A stretch of 40,295 nt of DNA from Bifidobacterium breve (GCA_945876305.1 CAMCOB010000003.1:1-40295); one strand, 5' to 3'; counted from the first letter of the stretch, positions 27,773-39,046 are shown. Numbers and translations: made by a program. Notes: a model not told the origin generated them from the letters alone.

Positions 27773-28584
27773 GCCGCCACCACCCGCGCGGTGAGGTCCA
27801 GAGACATGCGCCCCTCGTACACCGGCAGCGCCGGTCCGGTCATGGTGACCTCCAGGTCGTCGTTCACATCAATGATCAGGTCCCCACCGGCGAGATGCAC
27901 GGTAACGGGTGATGTTGCACCGTCCAGGCGCACTGCCGCCACTGCGGCGGCGCAGGCCCCGGTGCCACAGGCCAGGGTCTCCCCTACCCCGCGCTCCCAC
28001 ACCCTCATGGTGATCTCACCGGGGCCATCGCGGCGGACGAACTCCACGTTCGTGCGATTGGGAAACCGCGCATCCACCTCAATGAGAGGGCCCAGCGTGC
28101 GCACCACAGACTCCGGGTCGTCGTGACGGATGATTGCGTGCGGATTTCCCATCGAGATGTCGGCGAAGCGCACATCACCGAGGTCGGTCGCGAGGGACTC
28201 CTCGCCCTCACCCCATGGGAACACCGCGCGGCCCATCTGCACCGCCACCACCGGGCCATCAACGCTCACGTGCACCGGTCCGGCGCCAGTGGTGATGCGA
28301 CCATCAGCAGGAAGACGGCCGGTGCTGTGCAGATACTGCGCCACCATCCGGATGCCGTTGCCGCAGTTCTCCGCGTTACTTCCGTCGGGGTTCCACACCA
28401 CCATCTCCGGCCCATCACCATCGAGACGCACCTCCAGAATGCCGTCGCATGCGATACCGAAGTTCGGATCGCACGCCACCCGCGCACGCGCAGGCGTGAT
28501 GGGAACCGGCCACTGCGACGATTCGGTCACCACGTAGTGGTTGCCGAGGCCTTGCCACTTCTGAAATGGGATTTGATTCGCCAC
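27769..28584 (-). CDS. dapF: diaminopimelate epimerase
   Basis: FQKWQGLGNHYVVTE...WNPDGSNAENCGNGIRMVAQYL...SMGNPHAII...WERGVGETLACGTGACAAAVAAV (both catalytic Cys). Confidence 0.95.
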   Translation of the reverse strand: MANQIPFQKWQGLGNHYVVTESSQWPVPITPARARVACDPNFGIACDGILEVRLDGDGPEMVVWNPDGSNAENCGNGIRMVAQYLHSTGRLPADGRITTGAGPVHVSVDGPVVAVQMGRAVFPWGEGEESLATDLGDVRFADISMGNPHAIIRHDDPESVVRTLGPLIEVDARFPNRTNVEFVRRDGPGEITMRVWERGVGETLACGTGACAAAVAAVRLDGATSPVTVHLAGGDLIIDVNDDLEVTMTGPALPVYEGRMSLDLTARVVAA

Positions 28585-28595
28585 GGGGCGGGAGG

Positions 28596-29510
28596 CTATC
28601 CGACGCCCCCGCGGGCACGTCGCCATTCGGCCACCACGCGGGCCACGCCATCGGTGGCGGGGCCATCCCCGAGATCAATCATCACGTCGGGGGCCATCTT
28701 GCGCATCCAGGTGTCCTGCATGCGCGCGAGCCGCCGGGTACGGATGTTCAGCGCCTCCTCAAGTGCCGATGGGTCCATCTCGCCGCTGCGCATCGCCGCA
28801 ACCTCGCGCATGCCGATCACCTGCCCCGGCCCCCGTGCAAGGTCAGCCCGGTCGAGCGCCGCCTCGAGTTCCGCCACGAGACCCTCGTCGATCTCGCGGC
28901 GCACCCGGGAGGCGATGAGCCCGTGAATCACTCCACGGGGCCGGGTGATGCCCACCACAACGGCCGGGCGGCGAAACGGGGTGCTCCAGATGTCCCCGCC
29001 CCCATCTGCCGGCTCACCGATGGCTGCGCGCTCCAGCGCCCGGGCCATGCGCCGGGGATTCGCCCCGTCAATCGCGGCAGCCGCCGCCGGGTCGCGCGCC
29101 TCGAGCTCTTCCATTGCAGCCACGGTGTCGGTTGACAGCGCCTCCGCCCACTCCCGCACCTGGGCGGGCGGAGCCGGCCGCATTGCCATGTCGGTGAGCG
29201 CGGCGCGCACGTACAGCCCGGTGCCTCCCGCGACAATGGGCACCCCTCCAGACCCCGCCACCTGGTCAATCACCGCGTGGGCGAGCGCAGCGAAGGTGCC
29301 AGCGCTGGAATCCTCGGACAGATCGAGGTCACCAACCGCGTGATAGCGCACCTGCGCCCGGTCGGCTGCACACGGCCCGTCGGCGGCGATCTCGAGCCCC
29401 CGGTATCGCTGAAAGGGATCAGCGACGATCACCTCGCCCGCGAGTTCAACCGCCACTGCATGTGCCAGCGCACTCTTGCCTGTGGCGGTGGGCCCAAACA
29501 CGGCCAGCAC
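28596..29510 (-). CDS. miaA: tRNA dimethylallyltransferase
   Basis: MLAVFGPTATGKSALAHAVAVELAGEVIVADPFQRYRGLEIA...VPIVAGGTGLYVRAALTDM...NPRRMARALE. Confidence 0.93.
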   Translation of the reverse strand: MLAVFGPTATGKSALAHAVAVELAGEVIVADPFQRYRGLEIAADGPCAADRAQVRYHAVGDLDLSEDSSAGTFAALAHAVIDQVAGSGGVPIVAGGTGLYVRAALTDMAMRPAPPAQVREWAEALSTDTVAAMEELEARDPAAAAAIDGANPRRMARALERAAIGEPADGGGDIWSTPFRRPAVVVGITRPRGVIHGLIASRVRREIDEGLVAELEAALDRADLARGPGQVIGMREVAAMRSGEMDPSALEEALNIRTRRLARMQDTWMRKMAPDVMIDLGDGPATDGVARVVAEWRRARGGVG

Positions 29511-29524
29511 CTCAGGCGCGCGGG

Positions 29525-30856
29525 TCAGACCCTCACCGGGGCAGCCACGTCGGCGGTCCGGCCAGACAGGGTCGTGGAGGTCGCGCCGTCAATCAGCACC
29601 GGTACCAGCTCACCCGCGCGGCCGGTGCCCGCGAAGGTCACCATGGTGTTGTGGCGGGTGCGACCAGCCAAGCGGGAGGGGTCGCTGCGCGATGGACCCT
29701 CTACCAAGACCTGCGCCACGGTTCCCACATGGCGCGACAGGTGCTGCCGGGCCGTGGCCTGCACCGTCTCGATGAGTCGCTGGATGCGCTCGCTCTTTAT
29801 CTCTGGCGGCACGTCATCGGCCATCTGCTCCCCGGCCTCGGTACCGGGCCTCTGCGAATACACGAAGGTGTACGCCCCGTCGTATCCCACCTCAGTCACA
29901 AGTGAGAGGGACTCCTCAAAGTCTGCATCGGTCTCGCCTGGAAACCCCACGATGATGTCGGTGGTGAGGGCGATTCCGGGAACGCCCTCCCGGATTCGAT
30001 CGACGAGCGCCAGATACCGGTCGCGGTCGTAGGTACGGCGCATGGCCTTCAGCACACGGCTCGACCCCGACTGCGCCGGCAGGTGGATGTGCTCGCACAC
30101 CTCGGCGATATCCCGGTGCGCCTCAATGACATCGGCCCGAATGTCCTTGGGGTGCGGGCTCATGTACCGCACGCGCTCGATTCCATCCACGGCGCTCACC
30201 GCCGCAAGCAGCTCGGCAAACGATGCGCGGCCCTCGCCCGTGAGGTCGCGTCCATACGAGTTGACGTTCTGCCCAAGCAGCGTCACCTCCATCACGCCGT
30301 CCGCAGCCTGCACCGTGACCTCGGCCACCACATCGGCAAGGGCCCGGCTGCGTTCGCGGCCTCGCACGGCAGGCACGATGCAGTACGAACACACGCAGTT
30401 ACAGCCCACAGAGATCTGCACCCAGGCCTGATGCGGGCGCTCCCGGCGCGTGGGCAGTTCACCGCTGAACCTGCCATCGAGGGTGAACCCCCCGACCGGG
30501 GCCAGACGCTCACGTGCCAGAAACTCCCCGAGCCGGTTCACCTCACCCGGACCGAACGCGATATCCACAAACGGGAAGTCCGTGAACACCGTGTCCTTCT
30601 GGCTCTGGGCCCAGCAGCCACCCACGGCCACCACGGCGTCAGGTCGCTCGCGCTTGATGCGGCGGGCCTCTCCCAAATTGCCCATAAACCGCTCGTCTGC
30701 CGACCCGCGGATCGTGCACGTGTTGAACACGATCAGGTCGGCGTCATCGCGCTTCTCTGACGGCGCGTAGCCGAGTGATTCCAGAAGACCACGCATACGC
30801 TCTGAGTCGTGCGCGTTCATCTGGCACCCAAAGGTGGTCAGGTGGTACCGGGGCAT
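29525..30856 (-). CDS. miaB: tRNA-2-methylthio-N6-dimethylallyladenosine synthase (radical SAM)
   Basis: RYHLTTFGCQMNAHDSERMRGLLESLGY...NTCTIRGSADERF...VGGCWAQ; SVGCNCVCSYCIVPAVRGRERSR; TRAM domain. Start ATG 30856. Confidence 0.95.
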   Translation of the reverse strand: MPRYHLTTFGCQMNAHDSERMRGLLESLGYAPSEKRDDADLIVFNTCTIRGSADERFMGNLGEARRIKRERPDAVVAVGGCWAQSQKDTVFTDFPFVDIAFGPGEVNRLGEFLARERLAPVGGFTLDGRFSGELPTRRERPHQAWVQISVGCNCVCSYCIVPAVRGRERSRALADVVAEVTVQAADGVMEVTLLGQNVNSYGRDLTGEGRASFAELLAAVSAVDGIERVRYMSPHPKDIRADVIEAHRDIAEVCEHIHLPAQSGSSRVLKAMRRTYDRDRYLALVDRIREGVPGIALTTDIIVGFPGETDADFEESLSLVTEVGYDGAYTFVYSQRPGTEAGEQMADDVPPEIKSERIQRLIETVQATARQHLSRHVGTVAQVLVEGPSRSDPSRLAGRTRHNTMVTFAGTGRAGELVPVLIDGATSTTLSGRTADVAAPVRV

Positions 30857-30869
30857 AGCTCGTGATGCT

Positions 30870-30907
30870 AGCCGCGCCCCCGCCCCTGTTGGGGCGACGG
30901 CGCGGCT
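30870..30907 (-). terminator. GC-rich hairpin between recA and miaB
   Basis: agccgcgcc...gcccc-tgtt-ggggc...ggcgcggct: 9-bp outer stem, 5-bp inner stem; no clear U-tract. Confidence 0.55.
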
Positions 30908-30916
30908 GCACACAGA

Positions 30917-32524
<1,608 letters not shown>

Positions 32525-32553
32525 CGTGTCCTCCTGTTGGCGTTGCCGGGCGA

Positions 32554-32582
32554 AATATAAAGCGATGTCCGGCGTATGTCGA
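32554..32582 (-). promoter_or_regulatory. recA sigma-70 promoter (-35 TCGACA, 17-bp spacer, -10 TATATT)
   Basis: -10 at 32554-32559, -35 at 32577-32582, exactly 17 bp apart on the minus strand. Confidence 0.75.
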
Positions 32583-32593
32583 ACACATGTTCG
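32580..32593. promoter_or_regulatory. LexA/SOS box CGAACACATGTTCG
   Basis: Matches the Gram-positive/actinobacterial SOS consensus CGAACRNRYGTTCG; overlaps the recA -35. Confidence 0.88.
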
Positions 32594-32619
32594 CACCCGG
32601 GCCGGACGCTCCTGCTTCG

Positions 32620-32643
32620 GCACCGCACACGAACGCGCGGTGC
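32620..32643 (-). terminator. possible cinA 3' hairpin
   Basis: gcaccgc-(10 nt)-gcggtgc, 7-bp arms, between the cinA stop and recA promoter; no U-tract. Confidence 0.3.
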
Positions 32644-32714
32644 CCCACGCTATGGGCGAACACGCAACCGCAACACGCACGCACTGCACCGATGCGCACG
32701 CGTGCGGGTGACAA

Positions 32715-33935
32715 TCAGACGATGATGGCCTCGCGCAAGAGATGCAGCGCAAGTGTGGCGGCGCGCTGCCGCACCCGCTCGCGGTCTCCGTGCAGATGCA
32801 GTTCACGGGTCTCAGTGCCCGATGGCCCGGCGATGCCCACGTACACCAGGCCCACCGGCTTCTGCGGCGTGCCGCCACCCGGACCAGCAATGCCCGTCAC
32901 CGAGAGCCCCCATGTGGCTCCCAGCCGACCGCGCACGCCCTCGGCCATGGCGGCCGCGCACTCGGCCGACACGGCCCCATGGGCGGTGAGTATCTCCATC
33001 GGCACCCCAAGCGCGCGCTGCTTCACGGCATTGTCGTACGACACCACCCCTCCGCTGTACCAGGCGCTGGCACCGGGCACCGACGTAATGCGGGCGCCGA
33101 TGATTCCGCCGGTGCACGACTCAGCCGTGACGAGGGTTTCCACGCGGGCCGACAGGGCGCGTCCCAGCACCTCCTCCACGCCGGATCCGTCGCGCGAGAA
33201 GATCGCGCCCGGAAACCGGTCGTCAAGATGCGCCTCCAGGGCACGCGCGCCCGCGTTGTCGGGCCGGATTACCACCTCAAGTTCACCGGGTTTGGCGCAC
33301 ACGCCCACCTCAAGCGAATCGTCATGCCACCGCGGGTCATCCAGCGCCTCAATGAACTCCGACTCCACGACGCCCGCCAGCCGCAGGGTGATGGGTGCGG
33401 CGCCAGCCCCGCTCCCCAGCAGGGCCCGGATGGGACCGGTCTCGACGGCGCTCTGCCACGAGGCCATGCACTCCCACGGCGGCCCGGGAAGCACCACCAC
33501 GACACCGCCGGGATCTTCGAGTACCGCACCGGGCGCGGTGCCGGGCGGCGGAAGAGAGATGGCCCCGGCGGGAATGAGTGCCTGCTTGCGGGCGGCGACA
33601 TCCCGTGTCGCATCGCTCGCCCGCACGCCTACGCCCGACATCGCGTCCCGGATCAGCGCCAGTGCCCCGGGGTCCTCCTGAAGCGGCACGCTGCATGCGG
33701 CTGCAACAGCCTCCATGGTGCGGTCGTCGTGTGTGGGACCGAGCCCACCCGTTACCACCACCAGCTGCACACCGGCCGAAAGGGCGTCGCGTACAGCACC
33801 GGTGATCGACGCGATCGCGTCATCCACCACCACGGTGCCCGCAACACGTACCCCGCGCGCAGTGAGATCGGCAGCGATCGCCGCGCCATTCTCGTCACGC
33901 ACTCTGCCCTCCAGCACCTCGGTGCCGGTCACCAC
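32715..33935 (-). CDS. cinA: CinA (competence/damage-inducible family; MoCF-like plus NMN amidohydrolase domains)
   Basis: [27 protein letters not shown]...[49 protein letters not shown]...[26 protein letters not shown]. Confidence 0.94.
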   Translation of the reverse strand: MVTGTEVLEGRVRDENGAAIAADLTARGVRVAGTVVVDDAIASITGAVRDALSAGVQLVVVTGGLGPTHDDRTMEAVAAACSVPLQEDPGALALIRDAMSGVGVRASDATRDVAARKQALIPAGAISLPPPGTAPGAVLEDPGGVVVVLPGPPWECMASWQSAVETGPIRALLGSGAGAAPITLRLAGVVESEFIEALDDPRWHDDSLEVGVCAKPGELEVVIRPDNAGARALEAHLDDRFPGAIFSRDGSGVEEVLGRALSARVETLVTAESCTGGIIGARITSVPGASAWYSGGVVSYDNAVKQRALGVPMEILTAHGAVSAECAAAMAEGVRGRLGATWGLSVTGIAGPGGGTPQKPVGLVYVGIAGPSGTETRELHLHGDRERVRQRAATLALHLLREAIIV

Positions 33936-33953
33936 GATGCGCGCGCGCAGGGG

Positions 33954-34679
33954 TCAGCCCCCCGGCTGCCGCACGGCGCCGTCGCGCGAGATGAGAAACT
34001 CCCCGGTGCCCCCATTGATCGCCAGGGGCGAACCATCGAGGGCCACCCGGAGCATCGCGGGGCTGCCAATGCGCACCCACGCGGCATCGGGGATGGTGAA
34101 GGTGCGGGTGGCCCCGGGCACGAGCACTCCGCTGTACAGCGTGGGGCCGGTTGCCGATCCGGTGCGCACCTCGAGGTAACTGCCACGGCCTGAGACACCG
34201 GTAAACGTCAGGTCAACCTGCCGATTGCGCGCGGTACTGGTGGTGAGCGCCTCCGATACGGTTGCGGTCGGAGCAGCAGGCGGGGTGCTCACGGAACTGC
34301 CGCCGATGCCGAGCCAGGTGAGCATCGCTACCCCGGCCACGCCGCCAATGGCAAGCCACAACAGTTGGGCCTCGCGCCTGCGCGGTCCACGCTCCGCCCG
34401 TTCGCGCGCGCGACGTGCCCCCTCGGGCGACAGCGAATGGGCCAGCTGGCCGTAGCGCGACTCGTACTCATCAAGCACAAGCGCGGGATCGAGCCCAAGG
34501 TACGACGCGTATGCCCGCAGGAACCCGCGCGCATACGACGGGTCGGGCAGAAGGTCGAATTCCTCATCCTCCATTGCCCGCAGGTACCGCGACCTGATCC
34601 TCGTGCCGGTTTCGGCGGTGGGATAGTCGATGCCCTGGCGGACGCGGGCCTCTCGGAGGCTTGAGCCGATCTCATACAT
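33954..34679 (-). CDS. RodZ-like protein: N-terminal HTH, TM segment, C-terminal beta domain
   Basis: IGSSLREARVRQGIDYPTAETGTRIRSRYLRAMEDEEFDLLPDPSYARGFLRAYASYLGLDPALVLDEYE; TM LLWLAIGGVAGVAMLTWLGI. Confidence 0.88.
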   Translation of the reverse strand: MYEIGSSLREARVRQGIDYPTAETGTRIRSRYLRAMEDEEFDLLPDPSYARGFLRAYASYLGLDPALVLDEYESRYGQLAHSLSPEGARRARERAERGPRRREAQLLWLAIGGVAGVAMLTWLGIGGSSVSTPPAAPTATVSEALTTSTARNRQVDLTFTGVSGRGSYLEVRTGSATGPTLYSGVLVPGATRTFTIPDAAWVRIGSPAMLRVALDGSPLAINGGTGEFLISRDGAVRQPGG

Positions 34680-34768
34680 GTGTGTGACCCGGAATCACCG
34701 GGGGGCCGACCGTAGCACTGGGCCGGGTCGTAGAGGTCCTGAAAACCCCCCGTTCGGCGTCACAACCG

Positions 34769-37309
34769 TTACGGGTTGTGGTCTCCTGAAACGTCAGCGT
34801 CAACGACGGCGATGCCGAGTACCCGTGGAATGTCATGCTCGGTGATCAGCACCGTGCGGGGCTTCGACCCCTCGTGCCCCGAGATCACGCCCAGACGCTC
34901 GAGCACGTCGACAAGCCGACCGGCACGGGCGTAGCCCACGCCGAGGCGCCGCTGCAGCAGCGACACCGATGCGGTGCCCTGCTGCACCACGGTCTCGATG
35001 GCGCGCTGCACCAGTTCGTCTGATCCCGCATCAACCGCCTCCTCCACCACCTCGGGGCGCTCAAGCAGTTCCTCGCGCATCTCCGGCCGGCCCTGCCGAC
35101 GCCAGTGATCGGTGATGGCGAGAATCTCGTCTTCACCCACGTACGCGCCCTGAAGGCGCTGAAGGCGTGAAGTGCCAACCGGGCGAAACAACATGTCGCC
35201 ATTGCCGAGCAGCGACTCGGCGCCGCCGGAATCGAGCACCACGCGGGAGTCCACCTGCGACGACACGGCGAATGCGATCCGCGATGGCACGTTGGCCTTG
35301 ATCATGCCGGTGATCACGTCCACCGACGGGCGCTGCGTGGCCAACATGAGGTGAATGCCCACCGCGCGGCTCTTCTGCGCAAGCCGGATGATGGCGTCCT
35401 CGACCTCGCCCGGGGCCACCATCATCAGGTCTGCGAGCTCGTCGATGACCACCAGGATGTGCGGCACGACGCTGAGCCCCTGGCCGCGCCGGATTGTGTT
35501 CCAGTCGTTGAGATTGCGCGCCCGGGAGGCGCCCATCAGCTCGTACCGCGACTCCATCTCCCCCACCATGTTCGAGAGCACCGCGGTGGCGTTCTTCATG
35601 TTGGTCACGACGGGCGTGAGCAGGTGAGGGATTCCCTCGTAGTGATTGAGCTCAACCTTCTTCGGGTCGATCATCACCATGCGCAGCTCCTCGGGGGTCG
35701 CCCGAAGGAGGATGGACGCCAGAAGAGCATTGAGGCACACGCTCTTTCCGGTTCCGGTGGAGCCGGCGATCAGGAGGTGCGGCATACGCGCGATGTCGAG
35801 AAACACGGCCTTGCCACCGATGTCCAGCCCCATCCATGCGGCCAGGGGGCCCGTTCCGTCGGGGAAGTCGCGAAATACGTCGCCCAGGGTGACCATGCGC
35901 GAGTTGGGGTTTGGCACCTCAACACCCACGGCCTGCTTGCCGGGGATGGGTGCCAGGATGCGGATCTCGTCCTTGGCAGCCAGTGCGTATGCCAGATCGT
36001 CGCGCAGGGCGCTGACCTTTGACACCTTGGTGCCCGGCGCAAGCTTCAGTTCGTACCGGGTGATGCGCGGACCCGACACGGCGTTGGTCATCTCGGCCTG
36101 CACGCCGAATTCGGCAAGGGCCTCAACCAGCCGCCGTGAGGTCTCCCGGATGGTCGCTGCCGAGGTTCCGCTGCCGCCCGTTGACCTTTGCAGGATCGAC
36201 TTTCGTGGCCGCTTCCAACCGCCCCGCGGCATGGTGCCCGGACCGCCGTGCACCTTGCCCTCGGCGGGGTCATCCACTGCTGCAGCCGCCAACCCAGCGG
36301 CGGCCGCGCCCGGCAGATCTACCTGTACAAACGGGTCGGCGACGTGTTCGTCGTCATCCGCCTCATCACCGTCAATGGGATCGTGGAACACATCGTGTGC
36401 GCCCTCGATAACGATGTCGTCGTCCTCGTCTAGGGCACCCGACCTCGCGCCGAGGGCGGGAGATGGCGGCAGATCGCCATCTTCGTCAAACAGATCGGGA
36501 TAGCGGTCGGCACCGTCAACCGGGTGCTCATCTGATCCCACCCCCCGGCGGGACGTCGGGGCGGCCACCGTCCGTGCGATGAGCCGCACCTCATCTGATG
36601 CCCGTCGGCTGCCCCGCACAGTGGTGACGGTTGCCGTTGCGATACCACGGCCCACGGCCGCACCCGCAACCGCGGCCCCACGCCCCGAGCCACGCAGCGC
36701 CTCGCCAAGCGAGGCCCCACTCATAAGCACCATGCCCGCGGCAATGCCGAGCACTGTGAGGAAGTTGGCCCCCACCGCACCGATGGTGCTGTCGGCGGCC
36801 CACCACAGGCCGGACCCCACCACGCCGCCATTGGCCTTCATCTCACGCACGCTCGACCAGCCGTATGACAGATCCATGCCCGGCCCGAACAGACCAGAGG
36901 CCAGGCCGAGGCAGATCGCCATGCCCACAACCAACGCCCCGATGCGAAATGCCCGCGCGTCAAATACCGGGAAGCGCACGACAAGGTGGACGCCCACAAT
37001 CACCATCACAAGCGCCGCCAGCCCCACCCCGCGGCCCACGCACATGCGGATGAGCGACTCGAGCGCCTGCCCGGCCACGCCGCCGCCCACGCCCGCGAAC
37101 ACGATGGCGGCGAGAAAGCCCCCCACCGCGATCATGACCATTCCGGCCATCTCGCGGCCGTACCCACCAACGCCTCCGCTGCGCTTCCGCGGCGAACGCC
37201 CGGAGCCCTTGGCAGGGCGCCTGGTGGCAGTGGTCTTTCGGGTTGCGGTGCGGGTGCGAGTAGCGGTTGCGGCCACGGTCTCCCCGGGGTCGAGGTGTAC
37301 GAGACCCAT
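34769..37309 (-). CDS. ftsK: FtsK/SpoIIIE DNA translocase
   Basis: Multiple N-terminal TM helices; PHLLIAGSTGTGKSVCLNALLASILLRATPEELRMVMIDPKKVELNHYEGIPHLLTPVVTNMKNA; C-terminal gamma winged helix. Likely ATG 37309; track start 37324. Confidence 0.95.
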   Translation of the reverse strand: MGLVHLDPGETVAATATRTRTATRKTTATRRPAKGSGRSPRKRSGGVGGYGREMAGMVMIAVGGFLAAIVFAGVGGGVAGQALESLIRMCVGRGVGLAALVMVIVGVHLVVRFPVFDARAFRIGALVVGMAICLGLASGLFGPGMDLSYGWSSVREMKANGGVVGSGLWWAADSTIGAVGANFLTVLGIAAGMVLMSGASLGEALRGSGRGAAVAGAAVGRGIATATVTTVRGSRRASDEVRLIARTVAAPTSRRGVGSDEHPVDGADRYPDLFDEDGDLPPSPALGARSGALDEDDDIVIEGAHDVFHDPIDGDEADDDEHVADPFVQVDLPGAAAAGLAAAAVDDPAEGKVHGGPGTMPRGGWKRPRKSILQRSTGGSGTSAATIRETSRRLVEALAEFGVQAEMTNAVSGPRITRYELKLAPGTKVSKVSALRDDLAYALAAKDEIRILAPIPGKQAVGVEVPNPNSRMVTLGDVFRDFPDGTGPLAAWMGLDIGGKAVFLDIARMPHLLIAGSTGTGKSVCLNALLASILLRATPEELRMVMIDPKKVELNHYEGIPHLLTPVVTNMKNATAVLSNMVGEMESRYELMGASRARNLNDWNTIRRGQGLSVVPHILVVIDELADLMMVAPGEVEDAIIRLAQKSRAVGIHLMLATQRPSVDVITGMIKANVPSRIAFAVSSQVDSRVVLDSGGAESLLGNGDMLFRPVGTSRLQRLQGAYVGEDEILAITDHWRRQGRPEMREELLERPEVVEEAVDAGSDELVQRAIETVVQQGTASVSLLQRRLGVGYARAGRLVDVLERLGVISGHEGSKPRTVLITEHDIPRVLGIAVVDADVSGDHNP

Positions 37310-37360
37310 TTGGACCCCGCACACCCCGATTCCTGCCTCGGGCAGACCGACTTCGGTTGC

Positions 37361-39046
37361 TTAGACCTCCACCACCACTGGGAGGATGACCGGACGCTTG
37401 CGCGTCTTGCGGTTGATCAGCGCGCCCACGGCGTCGTGGAGTTGCTTGGTGAGCACGTCAACCTCGTGGATGTGCTCCTCGGCGCTTTCGCGAAGACTTG
37501 CCACCACGGTCTCGCGGATGGCGCTGATCATCGCCTCATCCTCGGCGCCCGCAAATCCGCGGGTGACCACCTCGGGTGTACCTGAGAGCGTGCCGTCATG
37601 GGTGTCAATCTGCACCATCACCAGCACCAGGCCGTCCTCAGACATGTGGCGGCGGTCACGGAGGACCCCCTCCCCGAGGTCATTCACTCCGTACGAGTCG
37701 ACATAGGTGATTCCCGACTCAACCCGCTCACCGGTCACCACGCCGTCGGCCGACACCTCAAGCACGTCTCCGTTCTCAAGAATGACCGTGCGCTCGCCGA
37801 TTCCGAGCCCCCTCGCAAGCGCTGCGTGCGCCTTCTGGTGTCGCACCTCGCCGTGGATCGGAGCGAAGAACCGCGGGCGGATGAGTTGCAGCATCCACAT
37901 GAGGTCGTCGCGCACCCCGTGGCCCGATGCGTGCACCTCCGGACGATCATCCGGGGTCACCACCGTCGCGCCCGCAGCCACAAGGCGGTTGATGGTCTCG
38001 TCGATCGCCAGTTCATTGCCCGGGATACGGCGCGATGAATACACCACCGTGTCGCCCGGCTTGATGTCCACCTTGGGGTGGGCACCGTTGGCCATGCGAC
38101 GAAGCGCGGACAGAGGCTCGCCCTGGCTGCCGGTGGTCAGGAGCACCAGTTCGTCATCCGGCACACCGGCGATCTCCTTGTCGGAGATGATGACGCCATC
38201 GGGGGCCTTGAGGTACCCGAGGTTGCGCGCAATGGCCACGTTTCGCACCATTGAGCGACCCACCACGCCCACAACCCGGCCGTCGCGGTAGGCGGCGTCA
38301 ACCACCTGCTGCATGCGGTCGATGTGAGACGAGAAGGTGGTGACGATCACGCGTCCAGGCGATGTGGCGAAGAGCGCAGACATCGCCGGCCCCACCGATG
38401 CCTCGTACCGCTTGGCCGATGCCGGAACGTCTGCATTCGTGGAGTCAGCCAAGAGCACCAGCACTCCCTCGGCGCCGAGCCGTGCGAGCCCCGGAATGTC
38501 GCTGGCCTTGCCCGGCCCGCCAATGGGAAGGTGATCGAACATGAAGTCGCCGGTATGCACCAGCGTGCCCGCGGGTGAGTGGAGGGCAACTGCCACACAG
38601 TCGGGGATGGAGTGGGTCACGCGAAGGAACTCGGCCTCGAAGGGGCCGATACGCCGACGTGGCTCGCCGGCGGCAATCTCGATCATCTCGGCCTCGCCCA
38701 GCAGGCGGTGCTCGTCGAGCTTCCCCCGTACCAGCGCGAGCGTAAAGCGGGTGCCGTAAATCGGAACCGGCCCGACCGCACGGAGGAACCATGGCACGGC
38801 ACCGATGTGATCCTCGTGACCATGGGTGAGGATGAGCCCGTCAATGCGCTCACGGTTTTCGGCGAGCCAGGTCATGTCAGGCAGGATCAGATCGACGCCC
38901 GGCTGATCCGGGCCCGGGAACGTCACGCCGCAATCGATCACGACGATTCGATCGTCGTGCTCCACCACGTACATGTTCTTGCCAATCTCGCCAACGCCGC
39001 CAAGCGGGATAATCCGCAGGGCGGGTGCGTCGGTTGTGTTGCTCAG
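37361..39046 (-). CDS. rnj: ribonuclease J, with probable non-ATG start
   Basis: Upstream of the track ATG (38974) the frame continues LSNTTDAPALRIIPLGGVGEIGKN|MYVVEHDDRIVVIDCGVTFP; LTHGHEDHIGAVPWFLR; SGHG; C-terminus TRKRPVILPVVVEV. Confidence 0.9.
   Translation of the reverse strand: MSNTTDAPALRIIPLGGVGEIGKNMYVVEHDDRIVVIDCGVTFPGPDQPGVDLILPDMTWLAENRERIDGLILTHGHEDHIGAVPWFLRAVGPVPIYGTRFTLALVRGKLDEHRLLGEAEMIEIAAGEPRRRIGPFEAEFLRVTHSIPDCVAVALHSPAGTLVHTGDFMFDHLPIGGPGKASDIPGLARLGAEGVLVLLADSTNADVPASAKRYEASVGPAMSALFATSPGRVIVTTFSSHIDRMQQVVDAAYRDGRVVGVVGRSMVRNVAIARNLGYLKAPDGVIISDKEIAGVPDDELVLLTTGSQGEPLSALRRMANGAHPKVDIKPGDTVVYSSRRIPGNELAIDETINRLVAAGATVVTPDDRPEVHASGHGVRDDLMWMLQLIRPRFFAPIHGEVRHQKAHAALARGLGIGERTVILENGDVLEVSADGVVTGERVESGITYVDSYGVNDLGEGVLRDRRHMSEDGLVLVMVQIDTHDGTLSGTPEVVTRGFAGAEDEAMISAIRETVVASLRESAEEHIHEVDVLTKQLHDAVGALINRKTRKRPVILPVVVEV

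Noticed and set aside
32695-32706. 12-nt palindrome cgcacgcgtgcg next to the cinA stop
   Set aside because: Short GC-only palindrome expected by chance at this base composition; no further support.
32525-32890. N-terminal extension of RecA in the track
   Set aside because: Contains the SOS box and promoter; the RecA N-terminus starts at the GTG with AGGAGG.
34761-34780. cacaacc-gttacg-ggttgtg hairpin at the ftsK stop
   Set aside because: 7-bp arms overlapping the stop codon; could be chance, no U-tract, genes are probably co-transcribed.
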